Shown here in pieces: positions 12,467 through 26,513 of a stretch of 64,000 nucleotides of DNA. The DNA comes from Anisakis pegreffii. Taxonomy: Eukaryota; Nematoda; Chromadorea; Rhabditida; Anisakidae. The position numbers and the translations under genes are program-made. The stretch covers positions 1 through 64,000 of the forward strand of contig JAPYMA010000581.1 in the NCBI GenBank assembly GCA_035041965.1, written 5' to 3'. The notes under the pieces were generated by a model, which ran no database searches, was not told the origin of the DNA, and was given only the letters and a program-made list of their open reading frames with translations. Positions within the stretch are counted from its first letter, which is position 1, and the number at the start of each line of letters is the position of its first letter.

Positions 12467-15400
12467 TTATCGAGCACCAGATAAGGCAGATCCCACTAAG
12501 GTGTTTATCGTACCTCCGTACCACGAATGGTTTCGTTCCTCTTCTTTCGACAGCACCACATTCAACTGCTCCTTGGTGAACTTCGCCACCGTACCAATCA
12601 CGCGTGCCAATGTCTTCAATGAACCCATTCGTTTATCAAAACTGATAAAACAAATAAAACCAAATTCACAAATCAAAGTCAACAGGCAATCAACCACTCA
12701 CAATGCTCTCCTTTCCAAGCATCTCTCGTTCGCTCATATATCGATACAGCACATTACGAAGATACTAAAATAAACCTTCTTATAATATAATATTTTCAAC
12801 AGCAACATTTCCATAAAATAATCCTACATTTCTTCAGATCAGAGTTTATCTTTCGATAATCACTTTCACAAATAATTAACTACTCACTTCGGCTTCGGTC
12901 GGTTCAGCAAACTCGAAATTTGAATCATATGAATTATGCAGATCCGCTGCGTGATCGTGAGACGACTCATAATTCTGTAATGTTGATGAATAATAGCGAA
13001 ACGAAGGCTGAACGCACAAATTGGATAATGAAAATAAAATTACTTATGATCCGTCTCTGATCCAGAAACAAAAAAAAACTTTAGACCAGTCAATGATAAT
13101 GAAAAAGATAGTAGATAACAACAACGATGACAGTGTTAATAATTATCACAAAATAAACAATATAACTTCACAACAACATACACGTGCGTTTCGATCGTTT
13201 TTCATATTTACTGATCCATTCGAAATAGTATTATTATTATTATTGTTTGGCGTGACATCCACTGTCGGAATGGTTTGCCAGGCCATATCTGCTTTACACT
13301 TTGCTAATTCATTCCTGAAAATATTTCGTTTGAGAACGAATGAAAACGACAAACAAACAAAAACAACAAAATTCAGTCGCCAGCATGGATAATATCTAAC
13401 AAATAACAATCACTAGAACGATTCAACGTCACAACTACGAGTAAAGCTAATCAGATCAATACACATATGAATAAAATCACTTTAATAAACTCACTTGTGC
13501 GCCTCCTTCAGCTCAGCCATTTCTTTCTTATATTTCTGCACACACTGCCGCAATTGTTCCAATTCTTCTTGATCCTATAACGACAGGTGAATTGAAGATG
13601 TCATTACTAGTCGCTTGCTTTTATTCAGTTCAGAATTAACAATTCGAGTGTTGATAAGAAGGAAAATGATTCGATGAAAAGTTTTACGATTTGATTCATT
13701 CGAGCATCGTCAACGATATCCTCATCAACGCTCCATCGTTCTTTTGTTTGTTGCTGTAAAGAGACTGATACCTTTTTCGATTGCTCTTCAACAACCGCAT
13801 TCGACTGTGTTAAACTCTGAAATATATGGATTCTGAAATCGTAATGTACGAACAAGATCATCATAATACTCAACGCATAAATATTACTCACTAAATAAAT
13901 CGCAACTTAAATCTTTACGATGACTTAACAGGGGATAGTAACGACAAAAAACTGAATGGCACGGTGAAAAAACTGAATGTGCATAAATAAATGAATAAAT
14001 GTGCAACTCACCTCAATTTTACTATTAGCCTCAGTGAGTTGTTGCGTTCGCTCGTTGAGATCACGATAGAGTTGTTTGATTTCACTTTGCAGATCACGTA
14101 TCATTCGTTGACGATCGCTATCCGCTTTCGCTGAAAACGTTCATGAATTCTTTCGAGTGTAATACTTCATTTTATCAGGAAGAAAAAGAATGACCAGATA
14201 GGATATACCATTAGCTTTTTCCAGTCTTTCGTTCAGTTCCTTCTCGAGATTCGTATTCTTTGCTTCCAGCTCATTCACCTTTTTCTCAAACTCTCCAATT
14301 TGCTCTAATAACGCCACATTCTTCTGCTCAATTTCTTCTTTTTGTTTCAATTCAACTGCAATATGAAACAGATCAACAATCTCAAAACTTCATTCAAATA
14401 AATGTTGATTCGGCAATAGCAAAAATATCATTAATTAATAGAACTGAATGAATGAATCTAAAAACTCTAGTCTCAACCCTATATGAAGAATCTGAAAACG
14501 AACCATGAAGCCTCTCAATTTCAACATTCATCTCATCATTACTCCTCTTCAGACGTTCACTTTCAGCCACCTCATTACTTCGATTCTCTTCTGTCTTCGC
14601 GATTGCACTCCTCAAACCAGCCAATTCCGCTTTTAATTTCCCCAATTCCTAAATTTTACCTTTCAACAATTCAATCATTCGTAAAATAACCATTCGACTG
14701 ATTGCATCTCATCGTCCACTTTTCAAAAAAATGATGAAAAAGGTTATAGCAACACAAAAACAACAATTTCAGTAATGTTCACTGATTCAGCCTTTCGAAT
14801 GCATTTTCTTCAGAGAAGAAATCTTTCATAATTTTCACATGGATATGAATATTAAATGTGAACTGATTACTAATACGGCTGATATTATCACTACTATCAT
14901 TATCAGCAGAAATATGAACGAACGAACCGTCGCATTGTTGTCCCTCTCAGCGGCAATCTCTTCGAGATTTGTTCTCAGCTCACCGATTAACTTTTCATTT
15001 TTTGAATTATCCACTTGTTTCAGCTGTAACTCACTAACGGTCAGTTTATATTCGTCCAATTGCAAATTACGATCAGCCACTTGTGAACGCATATCATCCA
15101 ACTGAAATTCATCATTATTTTCTTCATTATTATTACTAAAGAAACTAAAGTGAGTAGATGTACCTGCAGAAGGAGTTCAGCTTTAGAGGCCTGAATATCT
15201 GCTTCACATTGCTTTTTAACTTTATCCACCTTTAGTGCAGCCTTTCGCTTGATTTCTTCAACGGCATGTTCTGTCTCCTGTAAATTCTTTCAACTTTCAA
15301 TACTTTTCAATTCGATTTCACTTGATCGCATACTATCCGAAAAATATTTCGTCATTTCGGTAAATTCAAAATGCATGCGATTTTTTTTGCATTGAAATTA

Positions 15401-18400
15401 AAATTTGGTAAAATTATGGTAAAATTAGGTGACGAACAGAGCGATTCTCCAGCTATATTATAATGAAACAGTTAGGGAATTTTGACATCGGTTCAATCTA
15501 TCAGAGTTGACTCAATTTGGTCTATTTCACACCTATTCGACCTAATCAATCAATACCTATTCACTCAATCAGAGATGATGGGAAATGAGTTATTAGCCCA
15601 CTGACCTGTTTGCATTTTGCAGATAAACTGTCGTATTCTTCCCTCAAAGCTGACAGTTCAGCAGTAAGCTGCTCGTTTTTGGAACGTACATCTTCCAGTT
15701 CGACGATGTGTTTCTGCGCTTCTTCCAATTGATCGTTTGAATTCTTCAATGCCAATGCGTACTGATCCCTTAAAAATCCACATTAATATCACCAATGAGC
15801 ATAACTTCAACAACAATATATCATTATCAATACCATTCACAATTTTCTGAACAAATGCAGAATTCAAGCTCATCACCAAAATAAAACCAACCTAATCTTG
15901 TCATCTTCAACTTGCTTGCCCTCGCATTCGTCCTTAAGTTCTGTGAGTTGTTCCTGCAAACGTTCTTGCTCCACATTCGCATATTTCAGCTTTTGATTCA
16001 CACTTTCAACTTCAGATTTCGCCTTGCGACACTTATCTTGCCACATCGCCAGTTCAGATTCCATCCGTTTGAATCGATCCTTCAATAACGAATGCAGTTG
16101 CTATTGTTAATATTCATTAAGTAAACTATATTCATATTAATATTTGTTAATATTTTGTAGGCAAAAAGACAATCAGTAGAGCAATCCAACACACGAGACA
16201 TTCCCAACTGCACGCACCCAAAACATACCTCTGTCTGTGTCAAATTCGATCGAAGGTTTGTAATTTCCTGCTGTTCCTTCTTTTCGATATCATTCAGGTT
16301 TTGAATCTTCGTTTGCAGTTCGCTCACAACTGCCTCCTGCAATGATAAATAATCTACAAACAATACGACCGCAATGCAATTAATATGTAAATTAACACAA
16401 AACCGATAACCGATAACAACGTCAATCTATAAACCTTCTGCAGAAATTCATCTCGCAATTTTTGATTCAACGCTTCTAAATATGTGATTCGTTGAGTCTG
16501 CTCGCTGATCGCTTCGTTCTGTTTTTGAGTTGAGTTCATCACTTCTTCTTCCTAACACGGAATAACAAAAAATGAGCACGATTCAACCATAACTTCTCAA
16601 ATACTTAATCTTAAGATTTCCTCAAAAAACAAGTTCCAGTTAGAATAAAAATGAACGAACATTTAAAAAAACGACTCAATCTATGAAATATCCAAATTTT
16701 CCTATATTCAAAAACTTTGATTCTCAAAATATCTACAAGGGCCTTGAAGCTGAGCTTAAGTCTATGTCAAAGCCTTTGTTTGAGGTTGGAAACAACAGTA
16801 TTCCTGGAATGGCATATAGTGAGAAAAGACAGAAACAACTCGCGTACAGTTAAAACAACGAACCTTTTGTTTATTCTCCTCCCGAATCTCGTTCCATTTC
16901 TTCTCCCAATTCTCATGATCCTTCTTCCGCTCTGCCTCAATTTCATCAACTCGATCGAACAGACCATCACGTTCTGATTTCACCTCTGCGAGTTCATCAG
17001 CCAGAGCGATCTTCTCAGTCTCTGCCTCTCTCAACCTTTCCTCGCTCATATTCAAATTACTTTGAACTATCCTCAGCTGTTCTTCAACACTGAAATATCT
17101 TACATGATCCTCAGACCTTATTCTTTTCAGTGTCTTATCTTCTCTGATGTGTACGTGTCTCTTGTTTATTGCTATTAACAAGCCTTTGATGATTCTGACC
17201 GTTAAGTATTTTGTTGCGAAAGATTCTTACGAAACATTGTTTACAGTCGACTATTGTTGTACATAAAAGATACACGCTCGCTATCATCGTTGCGTCTTTC
17301 AACGCTTTCATCACACCATAAATGAGTTGATAAAATCGTGATTTAACCGTTGAAAATATTATAAAATAATGAAGAAAATGCATTCACCATGCTACATTAC
17401 ATACCTCTCAAGTTTTTGCTGCAGTTCTTCAACGCTCGTCTTGCTCTTTGCGCATTCGTCCACAACTGATTTCATCTGCTCATCGAATTCGATCTTTTGC
17501 TTCGATATCTCATCTTCCAATTGTTTCACTTTCTGTACTTGTTAAATCAATCATTATTATTATTTTCGAGGGAATTAATCACTGAACTGAAAATTTTCGA
17601 CAAAATTCATTATCGTTACTAAAAGAATTACAACCTTCGAGATGTCATCATCACTCACCGAACGTTCCTCGGCCAAACGTTCCTCGTAATCGCTTTGTTC
17701 TAGATACGACTTATTCTGCAACTCGCACTTCAACTCGTCAATCTCAATCGTTTTCTTCCGCACTTCTTCCTTAAATTTTCATCTTTCCAATAAAATTACA
17801 TTTTGACCTCAGACTGACTACACAATATCTCCGTGTTATATGAAGATGTCTTCGTTTCCGTTTTCTAGTTACGTCTTCCGTTGTGGAAATCGAAGTCATT
17901 TGTCCAAAAATTCTGTTTAAATACGCCCAGGAAATGGACAAAGTGTAATTAATTTCAGCAGAAATCGCAAGTTTAAATTTAAGTTCAGGTTCGAGACGAT
18001 TCGTGGAAATGACACTACAGACTGGGGAGAAATAATATAAAGAAGAACTCTATGGGGACGAGAGCGATATTTTGAAAGCAACAAAATCTATACGACAAAC
18101 TTCAGTACCTCAAGTTGTTCACACTGTTCGCATTTCACTTGCAGATCACCGTTCAGTTTAGTGACAGTCGAGTTGGACTGCTCCAGTTTGTCGTTCAAAC
18201 TTGCGATCTCTTCAATTCTCTCTTTCAGTTCATTTTCGAATTGTGTTTTTTGCAAGGCAATATCTTGTTGAGTCTTGTCTCGAGATTCCTCTGCTGCTCT
18301 CAACTCGTCTTGTTTCTGACTCAATTCCGTCGTTATCTTCGATAACTGAAATTCAATTCAATCAATTTCATTCATATTTCTCAATTTTCAAATGTTTCTA

Positions 18401-21400
18401 ACATTACAATAGTTCATCAAGGTGAACAACGAAAGCACTTAAACCATCGAATTGAAGTGATTAAAGGCAAATGAACTTCAAACTTTCACTTAAGCACTCA
18501 ATCAGAAATGTTTTTCAAGATGAGTCTAACTTGAAAGCGATTTTACTCTTCGATTGAATGATTTGGTCAAAATTTCAACTGTAAATAGCGAGTGAACGAC
18601 CATCGAGCATCATTACCTACCTTCTCATTGAAATCGCTGATTCGTTGATTAGCCAATTCGTTTTGTTTATTCATCTCATCGATGCTCTCCTCATATTCCT
18701 TTAACCTCTCCAATAAATCTCTATTCTCATCCCTCCTCTTATTCAAATCTTCCATTAAGCACTCTACTTTCTCCTCCAATCGTTTTTTTTCTTCTTCTCT
18801 GGCTTCTTCTTCCACCTTGAATTTTTCACATTCATCACAAATTCCAAATGTACAGTGTGAAGAAATCATTTCAATACGACAAAATAATAAAATCAATTGA
18901 ATATTTAGTCTGAGAGTATGTACACTTTTGAATTTAACGAAAGTTTAAACGTATACCTTTGAAACTGAATGAATAGATAATACTGTCTAATGAGAACAAT
19001 ACGAATGTATTACAATGATAATAACACAACAAAATCACCTGCTCAACGGTCATATTCAATTCTTGTACTTCCTTTTTGCTGAACTCTTCTCCTTCTTCTT
19101 CTGCTGCTGATTCGGTTGAAGTTCTTCTTGTCTTCACTCTCGATTTCTTCAATTCATTACGAGCTTCGTTCAATAACCTGCGATCCTCTGCAATTTAACT
19201 TATAATTCGACATCTTCCATTACTAATAATCACCACATATCTCATCAACAACGTGTCACCACCACTTAATTACCTACTATGAATCGCTCAGTTATTCTAT
19301 CGAGTGTTCATCAGCTAAAACACAAACAACTCTTGTTCCGAATCAACTGACAAATGAAAATAAAATCTGGAGGATGTTCAGTTTGTGCGCAGATCAGAAC
19401 ACAACAACACTCACTCCCTAAGTGAATCAACTCTACGGAGAATGCATATCTCAAAACTCGAAACAACGATAACAACCTTCGAGTTCAGCTACAGCCTTTT
19501 CAGCACGATGTTCCATCTCCAAGTACTTCTTCTCTGTTTCGTTGCGCTCCTCACAAGCACATTTCAGCTGTTCCTTCACAATAAAGACAATTTATTAACA
19601 TCATATAATAAACGAATTATTAAAAAACAATGAGATGGCGAGATAATATTTGCAAAATAGCGGGCCAAACATGGATGAGAAGAGCAATGAACTGTGATAA
19701 TAGTGATAAACGGAGTGATGACTTGAAGAGGCTTACGTACGAAATGTACAATAATAGCTGAGTAAATAAATAAATAAAAAACAACACACCCTTAACAATG
19801 ACACACCCACCTGCAAGTGATCATGCATCTTGCTCAGTTCATGACACGCCGACAGTTCCACTGTCAAATTGTCTTTGTCAGCCTCGAGCGTACGGATCAT
19901 TGCCGACTTCTCATCGATTATCGTTCTCAACTCGCTAATCTCCCGTTCGTAGCGTTCAATTTCACTCGACGTACTGAATGAAATTATTCATGATTCCGCA
20001 ATACCATTTCATAATAATTTCAACAACGAATAAACTCCTATTCAACATATTCCATGCAAAATTGTTGTTGTTGTGAAACCGTCTGATAAAACCGAATATG
20101 AATTGCGGTGAAAAGACGAGATAAACAAGACATAAATAATACTTAAAACACTGTAGAATCGATGAGCAAATTCGCATTAACTAGCGCATTAATCAACCAA
20201 TCACACATACAATTCGACACTCAACTAACTTTGCTATTCAACAATTGTTAGATAACGTCACCTTCTTCCTATGCTAATTTCAAAACCGCTTCCTACCATA
20301 ATCATATATTCTCACTTTACAGAATTTACATATTCGTTCAGATTCATTCAAATACCTAAAAAAGGGAAGGACTCCTTATGCAAATTCTCACTTTACAGAA
20401 TTTACATATTCATTAAGATAAATTCAAAAACCCAAACAGGGATCTTTCTGAATCTGCGAGCCTGTTCCCATTCGGATAACAATAATAATGAAAACAATAA
20501 TGATATTATTGATAACAACAACAACAACGATAAAAGTTGGCCATATTCAACTTGTCTCTACGAAAAGAATTGCTCTAAAAACGAACGTGTTCTGCAAGTG
20601 AGTCAACTGTTCATTCAAGGTTGTGATCTGATCGTTGTCGATCCACTGCTCCTTCATCAGCTCCGATAAAGCGTTCTCCTTCTCCTTCAGTTTCGTATTC
20701 AGTGCATCAACCGTCTTCTTACTCGTCTCTTGTTCGCATCGCAATTTACTCAATTCTTCTCCTTGCTTCATCTCAAACGAATAAACTTTCTCTCAATCAA
20801 ATCAAAATCAAATGATAAAATTCGAATGAGTCAGTAATACTATTACCAGTAATAATTAATAATAATGATAGTAATAATAAACAGTAATGACAATAAATAT
20901 GATAATATAATAACTAATGATAATAATAGATTAATAATAATAACAAAACCATCACTATAGCAATAACCATAATGATAACACAACAACAACAATAAAAATT
21001 ACAATAGTGTTCTGCGATTGTTTGCGTTCATTATTCAATTCCCCGCTGACATCTTTAAGACGAGACTCGAATTCAGCTAATTTCTTCGCGTTCGTTTTGA
21101 TCGATGCCTCCAGTTTTTCGCTGAGTTGATCTCTTTCCGATGAAACCCTCTCAAAATCCTAAATTGTTTTCAAATATTCACTTTCTCAACATAGATTATT
21201 CATTCCATCCCAACTCAACTTTATCACCTCTCAATAACACTAGGTTTGATGCTTTCAAAAAGTGAACAATATGAAAATTTGCATTCGACGGAACATCTTT
21301 CAAAAAGTTTCACTGTGCTAATAGCAAAGTTTAAGGTACATTATTTACCAACCGGTATAATCAATCAAAACATTGCTTAACCACTACTCAAATAAAAACG

Positions 21401-23243
21401 ATGTGATGCAACTTGAATCGCCAGGTTTCCAACTAACTTTTTTCAACTGATTCACAATGGATTCGTGTTCAGTGATGAGTGCGTTGATTTGCTCTTTGTA
21501 CTGCATATCCTTCGATAGTAAATTGGCATTCATCTCGTTCAGTTCCTGCTTATACTCGCTCTGCTTCTCTTCTAACGATGTTAATAATTGCAATTTCTCC
21601 TGAATCCGATTTCAATGAACATTAAGAAATATAGATCAAAATGTGATCAAAATGCTTGTGAGATCAACAATCAAACGGAATGCAACAATGAACTGATGAC
21701 AATACCGCAGTCAACTGCTCAACCAAGGCACCGAGACTATCGTTCTTACGGTCGTGCTCCATTACAGCAGCCACTTTCTGCATCTCACGTTCCTCGATCG
21801 CCAACAAATTCTGCTCTTCTTGCTCTTTGAATCTGGCTTGCCATTTCGATTCCTTCATCAAATTCAGTGATTATTCACTATTAATATACTACTATCAATA
21901 TAATCTCACCTGTTTTTTCAATTCGTCCTCAAGTTTTTGCTCGTAATTGCGCTGGTCTTCGGCACGTTTCCGCTCCATTTCCTCGACGATTTCCTTTCTC
22001 TTGCGCTCTTCGTCCTCCCGAATCGCCTTCACACCTTGTTGCTTTGCTTCTGACAATTTCAATACCATATCCGACTTCTCGTTCTCTAATGCCTCGATTG
22101 TTGATTTCAGTTCATCGATTTGATGTTGTGAATCTGATCCTAAATAAAGCATCATTCCTAATTAACAATAATATCATTATTACAGATACGGCTTAATGGT
22201 ACTTCAGTACTTCAACTGGACTAAGACTTATTATGAGATAATGTGTAACCTTGCGATTCGAGTTGTTTGTATTTCGTTCGAATGTTCTGTATCTCCAGCT
22301 CCTTATCTTCCAATGCATTATGCATCTCGGCTTTCACCTTCGCTATCGCCAACGTTGCTCTAAACTCAGTTACCGATGAAATCATTATTTCATTTCTTCA
22401 CACTTATAATCATTACTTCCTATCATTACCACTGAAATGCATTGTGTATAATAAAAAGCATTAGTCCAGCAAATAAAATCCCCACGATTATAATTCAAGC
22501 AGTTTGCAAATTTCTTCTCTCAGATACACTCCTAAAGGAATGAATCAAAATTATCACTATTAACAAGTATCACACGAACGAACGAGCCAACGTTTGTACA
22601 TCAACGCAATCAGCAATGCAATGAAAGCAAATGAATACTTTTCTTCCGAATCCTGCAATCGTTTCGTCCACTCAGCATCCAGATAATCCACACGGCCTTT
22701 CCATTCAGAAGTAACTCGTTGCACTGCCAGATCACTTATTCCTTGCTGAATATAATTACTGCACAATGCACAATCCCATCCAATTCTTACAAAACACGAA
22801 CTTACAAAATACATTTCTGAACGCGATTGTCTCTTCAACTGATTGTTCCAGTGAATAAAATGGACAATAATAATGATAAGATTGATTATTTTCCATAAAT
22901 CTATCGATCTCCACAAATCAATCGCTCCAAAAGCATCACAAAGCATTAACGTCACACAATCGAACAAACCTCATCGACACCTCCTTCGATCTGTTTCCTA
23001 AGGCTTTCGTTCTCTTCACTCAGCTGTTGAATGCGTTCTTTATTCTCTTTTATATTCATCTTACATTTTTCCAGTAATTCTTGTAACTTTTGCACCTTCG
23101 CATTGCTTGCTTCCGATGTGCTAGACTCATCTGCTTTTGCACTTAACTAAAATTAGTTGATAATGAGGTATTGCGAGAGTGATTAAACTGTCACAAACAA
23201 TCGCTCGCATTAAACCTTTAGTTTATCCTAGCAATCCTCATAT

Positions 23244-23292
<49 letters not shown>

Positions 23293-25138
23293 GATTAGTA
23301 ATTATTATTGTTACTGCCAATATTATCATCTTTCACAGACCTTTTTAATTTGAGCGTTCTTCTGATCAATTTCCTTCCTCATTTGTCTCTCTTGACTCGC
23401 CAACTTCTCAGCCAATGCCCTCTTTTCGTTCCGCAGTTTCTCTAGCCTTTCCAACGCTTTATCTTGTGTTGTCGTCAGTACTGTCTGAAATGTGCACTTC
23501 ATGCATCCCAACTCTGTCTCTCTATACTGCCAACCAAAAATCAAAAATCATCAGTGAAGCTGTCAAATCCCAAAAAAAAACAATTATAATCATAATATCC
23601 CTCATTATTTTCATAAACTCACTCAAGACACGGTGATTTTCTGTGACTGTTCAAACCAATAATTCAAATAATATCAACTGAAATGACTTCACTTCTAATG
23701 AACTAATACAATTCAAAAACAAATAACATTTCAAAATTCAATTCACATACTCGGCATTTTTCATTCTCTCGCACAACCTCATTGTACAGCTTCACCAGAT
23801 TTCTATATTTGTCCTTGTAGTTCGCTGCCCGACCTTGCAACTTGTGAAGAACGGATGATATCTGAACACTTCGATTAATTCTGGATATATTAGATCAATT
23901 AGATTCTTAGATTCGAAATTCATTTGAATATATCAATTAAATTCTCGGATGATATTTAAGATTAATTCCGACTGAATCGAAAAGATATCAAACTGTAATA
24001 ATAACCGTAATAACAAAAGTAGTAATAATGAAAAGAAGAATAAGTAATCAACAAAAACCTGTTCTTTAGAAGCGTGTCCAACAAAGGATGAGCCAGCCGT
24101 GCTCTCACTCTCCAGATCCGATGTGATCGTTTCGAGTCTGTGCGATGAATTGATCATACCCGGTATCGATGAGAATATTGTACTGAACGAACTGAAATCG
24201 ACTCTATTCAATGATCACTACGCAAAAACACAACAACGAATTCCTCCAAAAACACTTTACACTAAAAACAATTATCAATTTTAAATTCTCAAAAAATTGC
24301 ATGAATTCAAGTCTGAATTTTAAAAAAAGGTTTTCCTTGAACCGTGGAATAAGTCAATGAACAAGACCTCTCCACACTATCGACCGATCCACTCGAATTT
24401 CGTCGTTGACGAGTCTCACCAAAAATGTCCGTTTCTTCCACTTCCTGCATCAGCGCTGTGCTGCTATTCGGAGGAGTCGTGCTTCCTGACTGCAATTCTC
24501 GAATCAATTTATTCCTTCATTCAAACTACTATAATATTCTATAACCTAAACAGTGAATTTATCAATAACTCAACATAAGTATATATGATAAATATACCCA
24601 CACTCAGATACGAATTACCATTCATTATATGAATAATACAAACGGAAATGAATCGACAACAATAAATGATGTTTGGAAATAAGATTAAGTCAATATGATA
24701 TAAATGTAGCAATCAAATCAACTCGATTCTGAATCAACTGAAACCCACCAAATCGAAATTTTGAGGTAATGAATCATTGAAATCCACTAGATTCGTGAGG
24801 CTATCATCGGTGGTCTCTGGTCTCGTTGTTGACATGGAATCATCGCCTTTATCAGAACCATCCGCATCTAATCCCCTTTTGCCCTGCTGCTGCCCTGATT
24901 GCTGAACATTTTCTGCAGTCACCATTTCACCCTAAACATTCCGTTCAATTGGGTAATTCATTGGAGTTCATGAGCACTGAGAATTTCTTTGAATAAACAT
25001 TCATAAAAAATTATAAAATTCCTGAAAACCCACCGCTCCGGATCGAACTTGATGAGCGATATTCTCACTGTACTGAGAAACTGTGGCTTGTAAACGTTTC
25101 GCTTCATCTTCGAGTTTCGATTTCAAACTTTTGAACAT
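12467..25138 (-). CDS. GOLGA4: Golgin-245/GOLGA4-type GRIP-domain coiled-coil tether
   Basis: Trans-Golgi tethering protein; GRIP domains bind Arl1-GTP. 37 phase-consistent exons, 1,778 residues: 25138-25034, 24931-24749, 24489-24368, 24191-24059, 23861-23751, 23484-23341, 23146-22970, 22745-22639, 22359-22250, 22139-21910, 21852-21706, 21599-21438, 21158-21003, 20771-20587, 19973-19811, 19573-19477, 19187-19039, 18815-18621, 18345-18109, 17769-17635, 17532-17405, 17089-16864, 16551-16435, 16336-16229, 16100-15892, 15768-15606, 15277-15164, 15101-14928, 14648-14504, 14355-14209, 14130-14012, 13816-13688, 13574-13495, 13314-13182, 12974-12888, 12764-12702, 12613-12467. N-terminus MFKSLKSKLEDEAKRLQ matches the amphipathic golgin start. 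A Ser-rich acidic stretch follows, then YKDKYRNLVKLYNEV (golgin-245 block), about 1,450 residues of heptad coiled coil, an Asn-rich hinge, and the GRIP domain (YLRNVLYRYM, TLARVIGTVAKFTKEQL) spread over the last exons. GOLGA4 is preferred over GOLGA1 by the N-terminal blocks. Confidence 0.9.
20309..20440. repeat. Tandem duplication in golgin intron 14
   Basis: Two imperfect copies of about 75 bp. Each contains attctcactttacagaatt followed by tacatattc, at about 20319 and 20384. They lie between golgin exons 14 and 15 with no open frame. Confidence 0.75.
23243..23283. repeat. (ATT)n microsatellite
   Basis: Thirteen consecutive att triplets in the intron between golgin exons 6 and 7. Confidence 0.95.
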
Positions 25139-25769
25139 CTTCTAACGATTCCCGATCACTGTTTCCTAATGATTCAATTCAGTTAATACCGTTTAAAAAC
25201 CAACGAACACTGTATAATACGAGAACTTTATAACAAAGCAAAATCACTACTCATTACAAATGAACCTTACGTGAAGGAAATCAACATAATTGTAATCTAT
25301 TTTGAATCAACAAAAACAAATGATGGATGAATACTAACTGATAACAGAATTGTGATGACAATAAGAATCGACCGATTCTGCTAACAACCAGAACACTCGA
25401 AAGTGCTGATCGTCTCAAAGTTAACTGATTTTGTTCCAAATAAACAATCGACTAAATTGTTGCTTTCTGATCGTAACTGAAAACTGCCAATAAAAATGAA
25501 TGAATGACGATTGAATTTGATGAAATACGTTCGGAACGTTGAAATGAGATGTGAATATAAAGCGAAAGACACGTTATTGCGACACTAACAATTCAAAACG
25601 CCAACACAACATAACAATCAATTAAGGGCGTTGAAGAAAAAGAGTAAACTTGACGCGATTTTGCCTCAAAACAACCACCCTAAAGCAGGTTTTAAATATG
25701 GCGGTCAGTACTGCTGATGGCTCAAAACTTTTGTGAATTTATTTCCGTCTTAAATACTTCTCGTAAAAA

Positions 25770-26089
25770 TTGTCGTGTCGTAAAAATTTGGATTCGTCAT
25801 TGAGCAAACTGAGCAACGACTTAAAGGAGAATGATTCATCGCAGAAAAAAAAAACAAAAGAAACGTGGAAATTTGACCGTAACATTCACTGCTTTTTAGC
25901 AAATTCTCTTCAATCAAAAGGACTGCTCAAAACATCCGACCGATATCAGCTAATATTCACTGAAAAGAGCATAAAAATGAACAAAAACGCCCCGTTCACT
26001 GTTGGTGAATCCACTACTCATCGCATGATGTGTAATTTCGATCAGCTGTTCGTTCGCATTTCAGCATATCCCAGTGGATTACGGTAGAT
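25770..26089 (+). CDS. Unassigned open reading frame, divergent from golgin
   Basis: About 105 codons on the plus strand, starting some 630 bp right of the golgin start codon, so a shared promoter region is conceivable. The product would be basic and hydrophilic (several KKK and SQK runs, MNKNAPFTVGEST near the end), without signal peptide or membrane segment. I recognise no family. The frame ends at a TAG inside the first of two 20-bp direct repeats (26078-26097), and a tttcag acceptor-like site lies in its 3' part. It could be a first exon, a degraded fragment or chance. Confidence 0.2.
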
Positions 26090-26097
26090 ACGAGATG
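26078..26097. repeat. 20-bp direct repeat, left copy
   Basis: attacggtagatacgagatg, repeated exactly at 26494-26513. The 396 bp between the copies include a GC-richer, transposon-like core. Confidence 0.9.
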
Positions 26098-26277
26098 CAG
26101 TTCACTTCATTCCCTCTTTCATTTCATGATTGCTTGTGGAGTTTTTACGGGGTTTTGTGCAAATCATGCGCGTGATCGACGGATTTTTGCGGTTGCATTC
26201 GTGAATATGACCTCGAAATCAGTGAGATTCACCTGAAAATTGGAGAACTGAGATGAAAATAAACACCGACAATGACT

Positions 26278-26440
26278 AAAACTAATAAGCATAGAACAGC
26301 GGTCCCCTTTCGATAAACCAATGGTCCCCGCAGCGAGAAACTGCCCCTCTGAGGAGAATTTGGGTGTGACCGAGAGAGGGGGTCGGCGAGGGAATTTGTA
26401 TTTCGTGCAGTGTTATGTTAACATCATTTTGAACGAAGTG
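26278..26440. mobile_element. GC-richer hAT-like non-autonomous fragment (tentative)
   Basis: Contains cagcggtccccttt, caatggtccccgcagcgaga and ccgagagagggggtcgg, a style seen at hAT element ends. It then reads tatttcgtgcagtgttatg, which resembles tatttcgtgcagttgtcagttatg at about 49948. No transposase frame is present. The assignment is by flavour only. Confidence 0.35.
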
Positions 26441-26493
26441 TTACTGCCCGATTGTGTCACAGATATAATTATTTGATTTATGATAAATACTGT

Positions 26494-26513
26494 ATTACGG
26501 TAGATACGAGATG
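26494..26513. repeat. 20-bp direct repeat, right copy
   Basis: Exact copy of 26078-26097 in the same orientation. The pair could be a product of insertion or of slippage. Confidence 0.9.
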
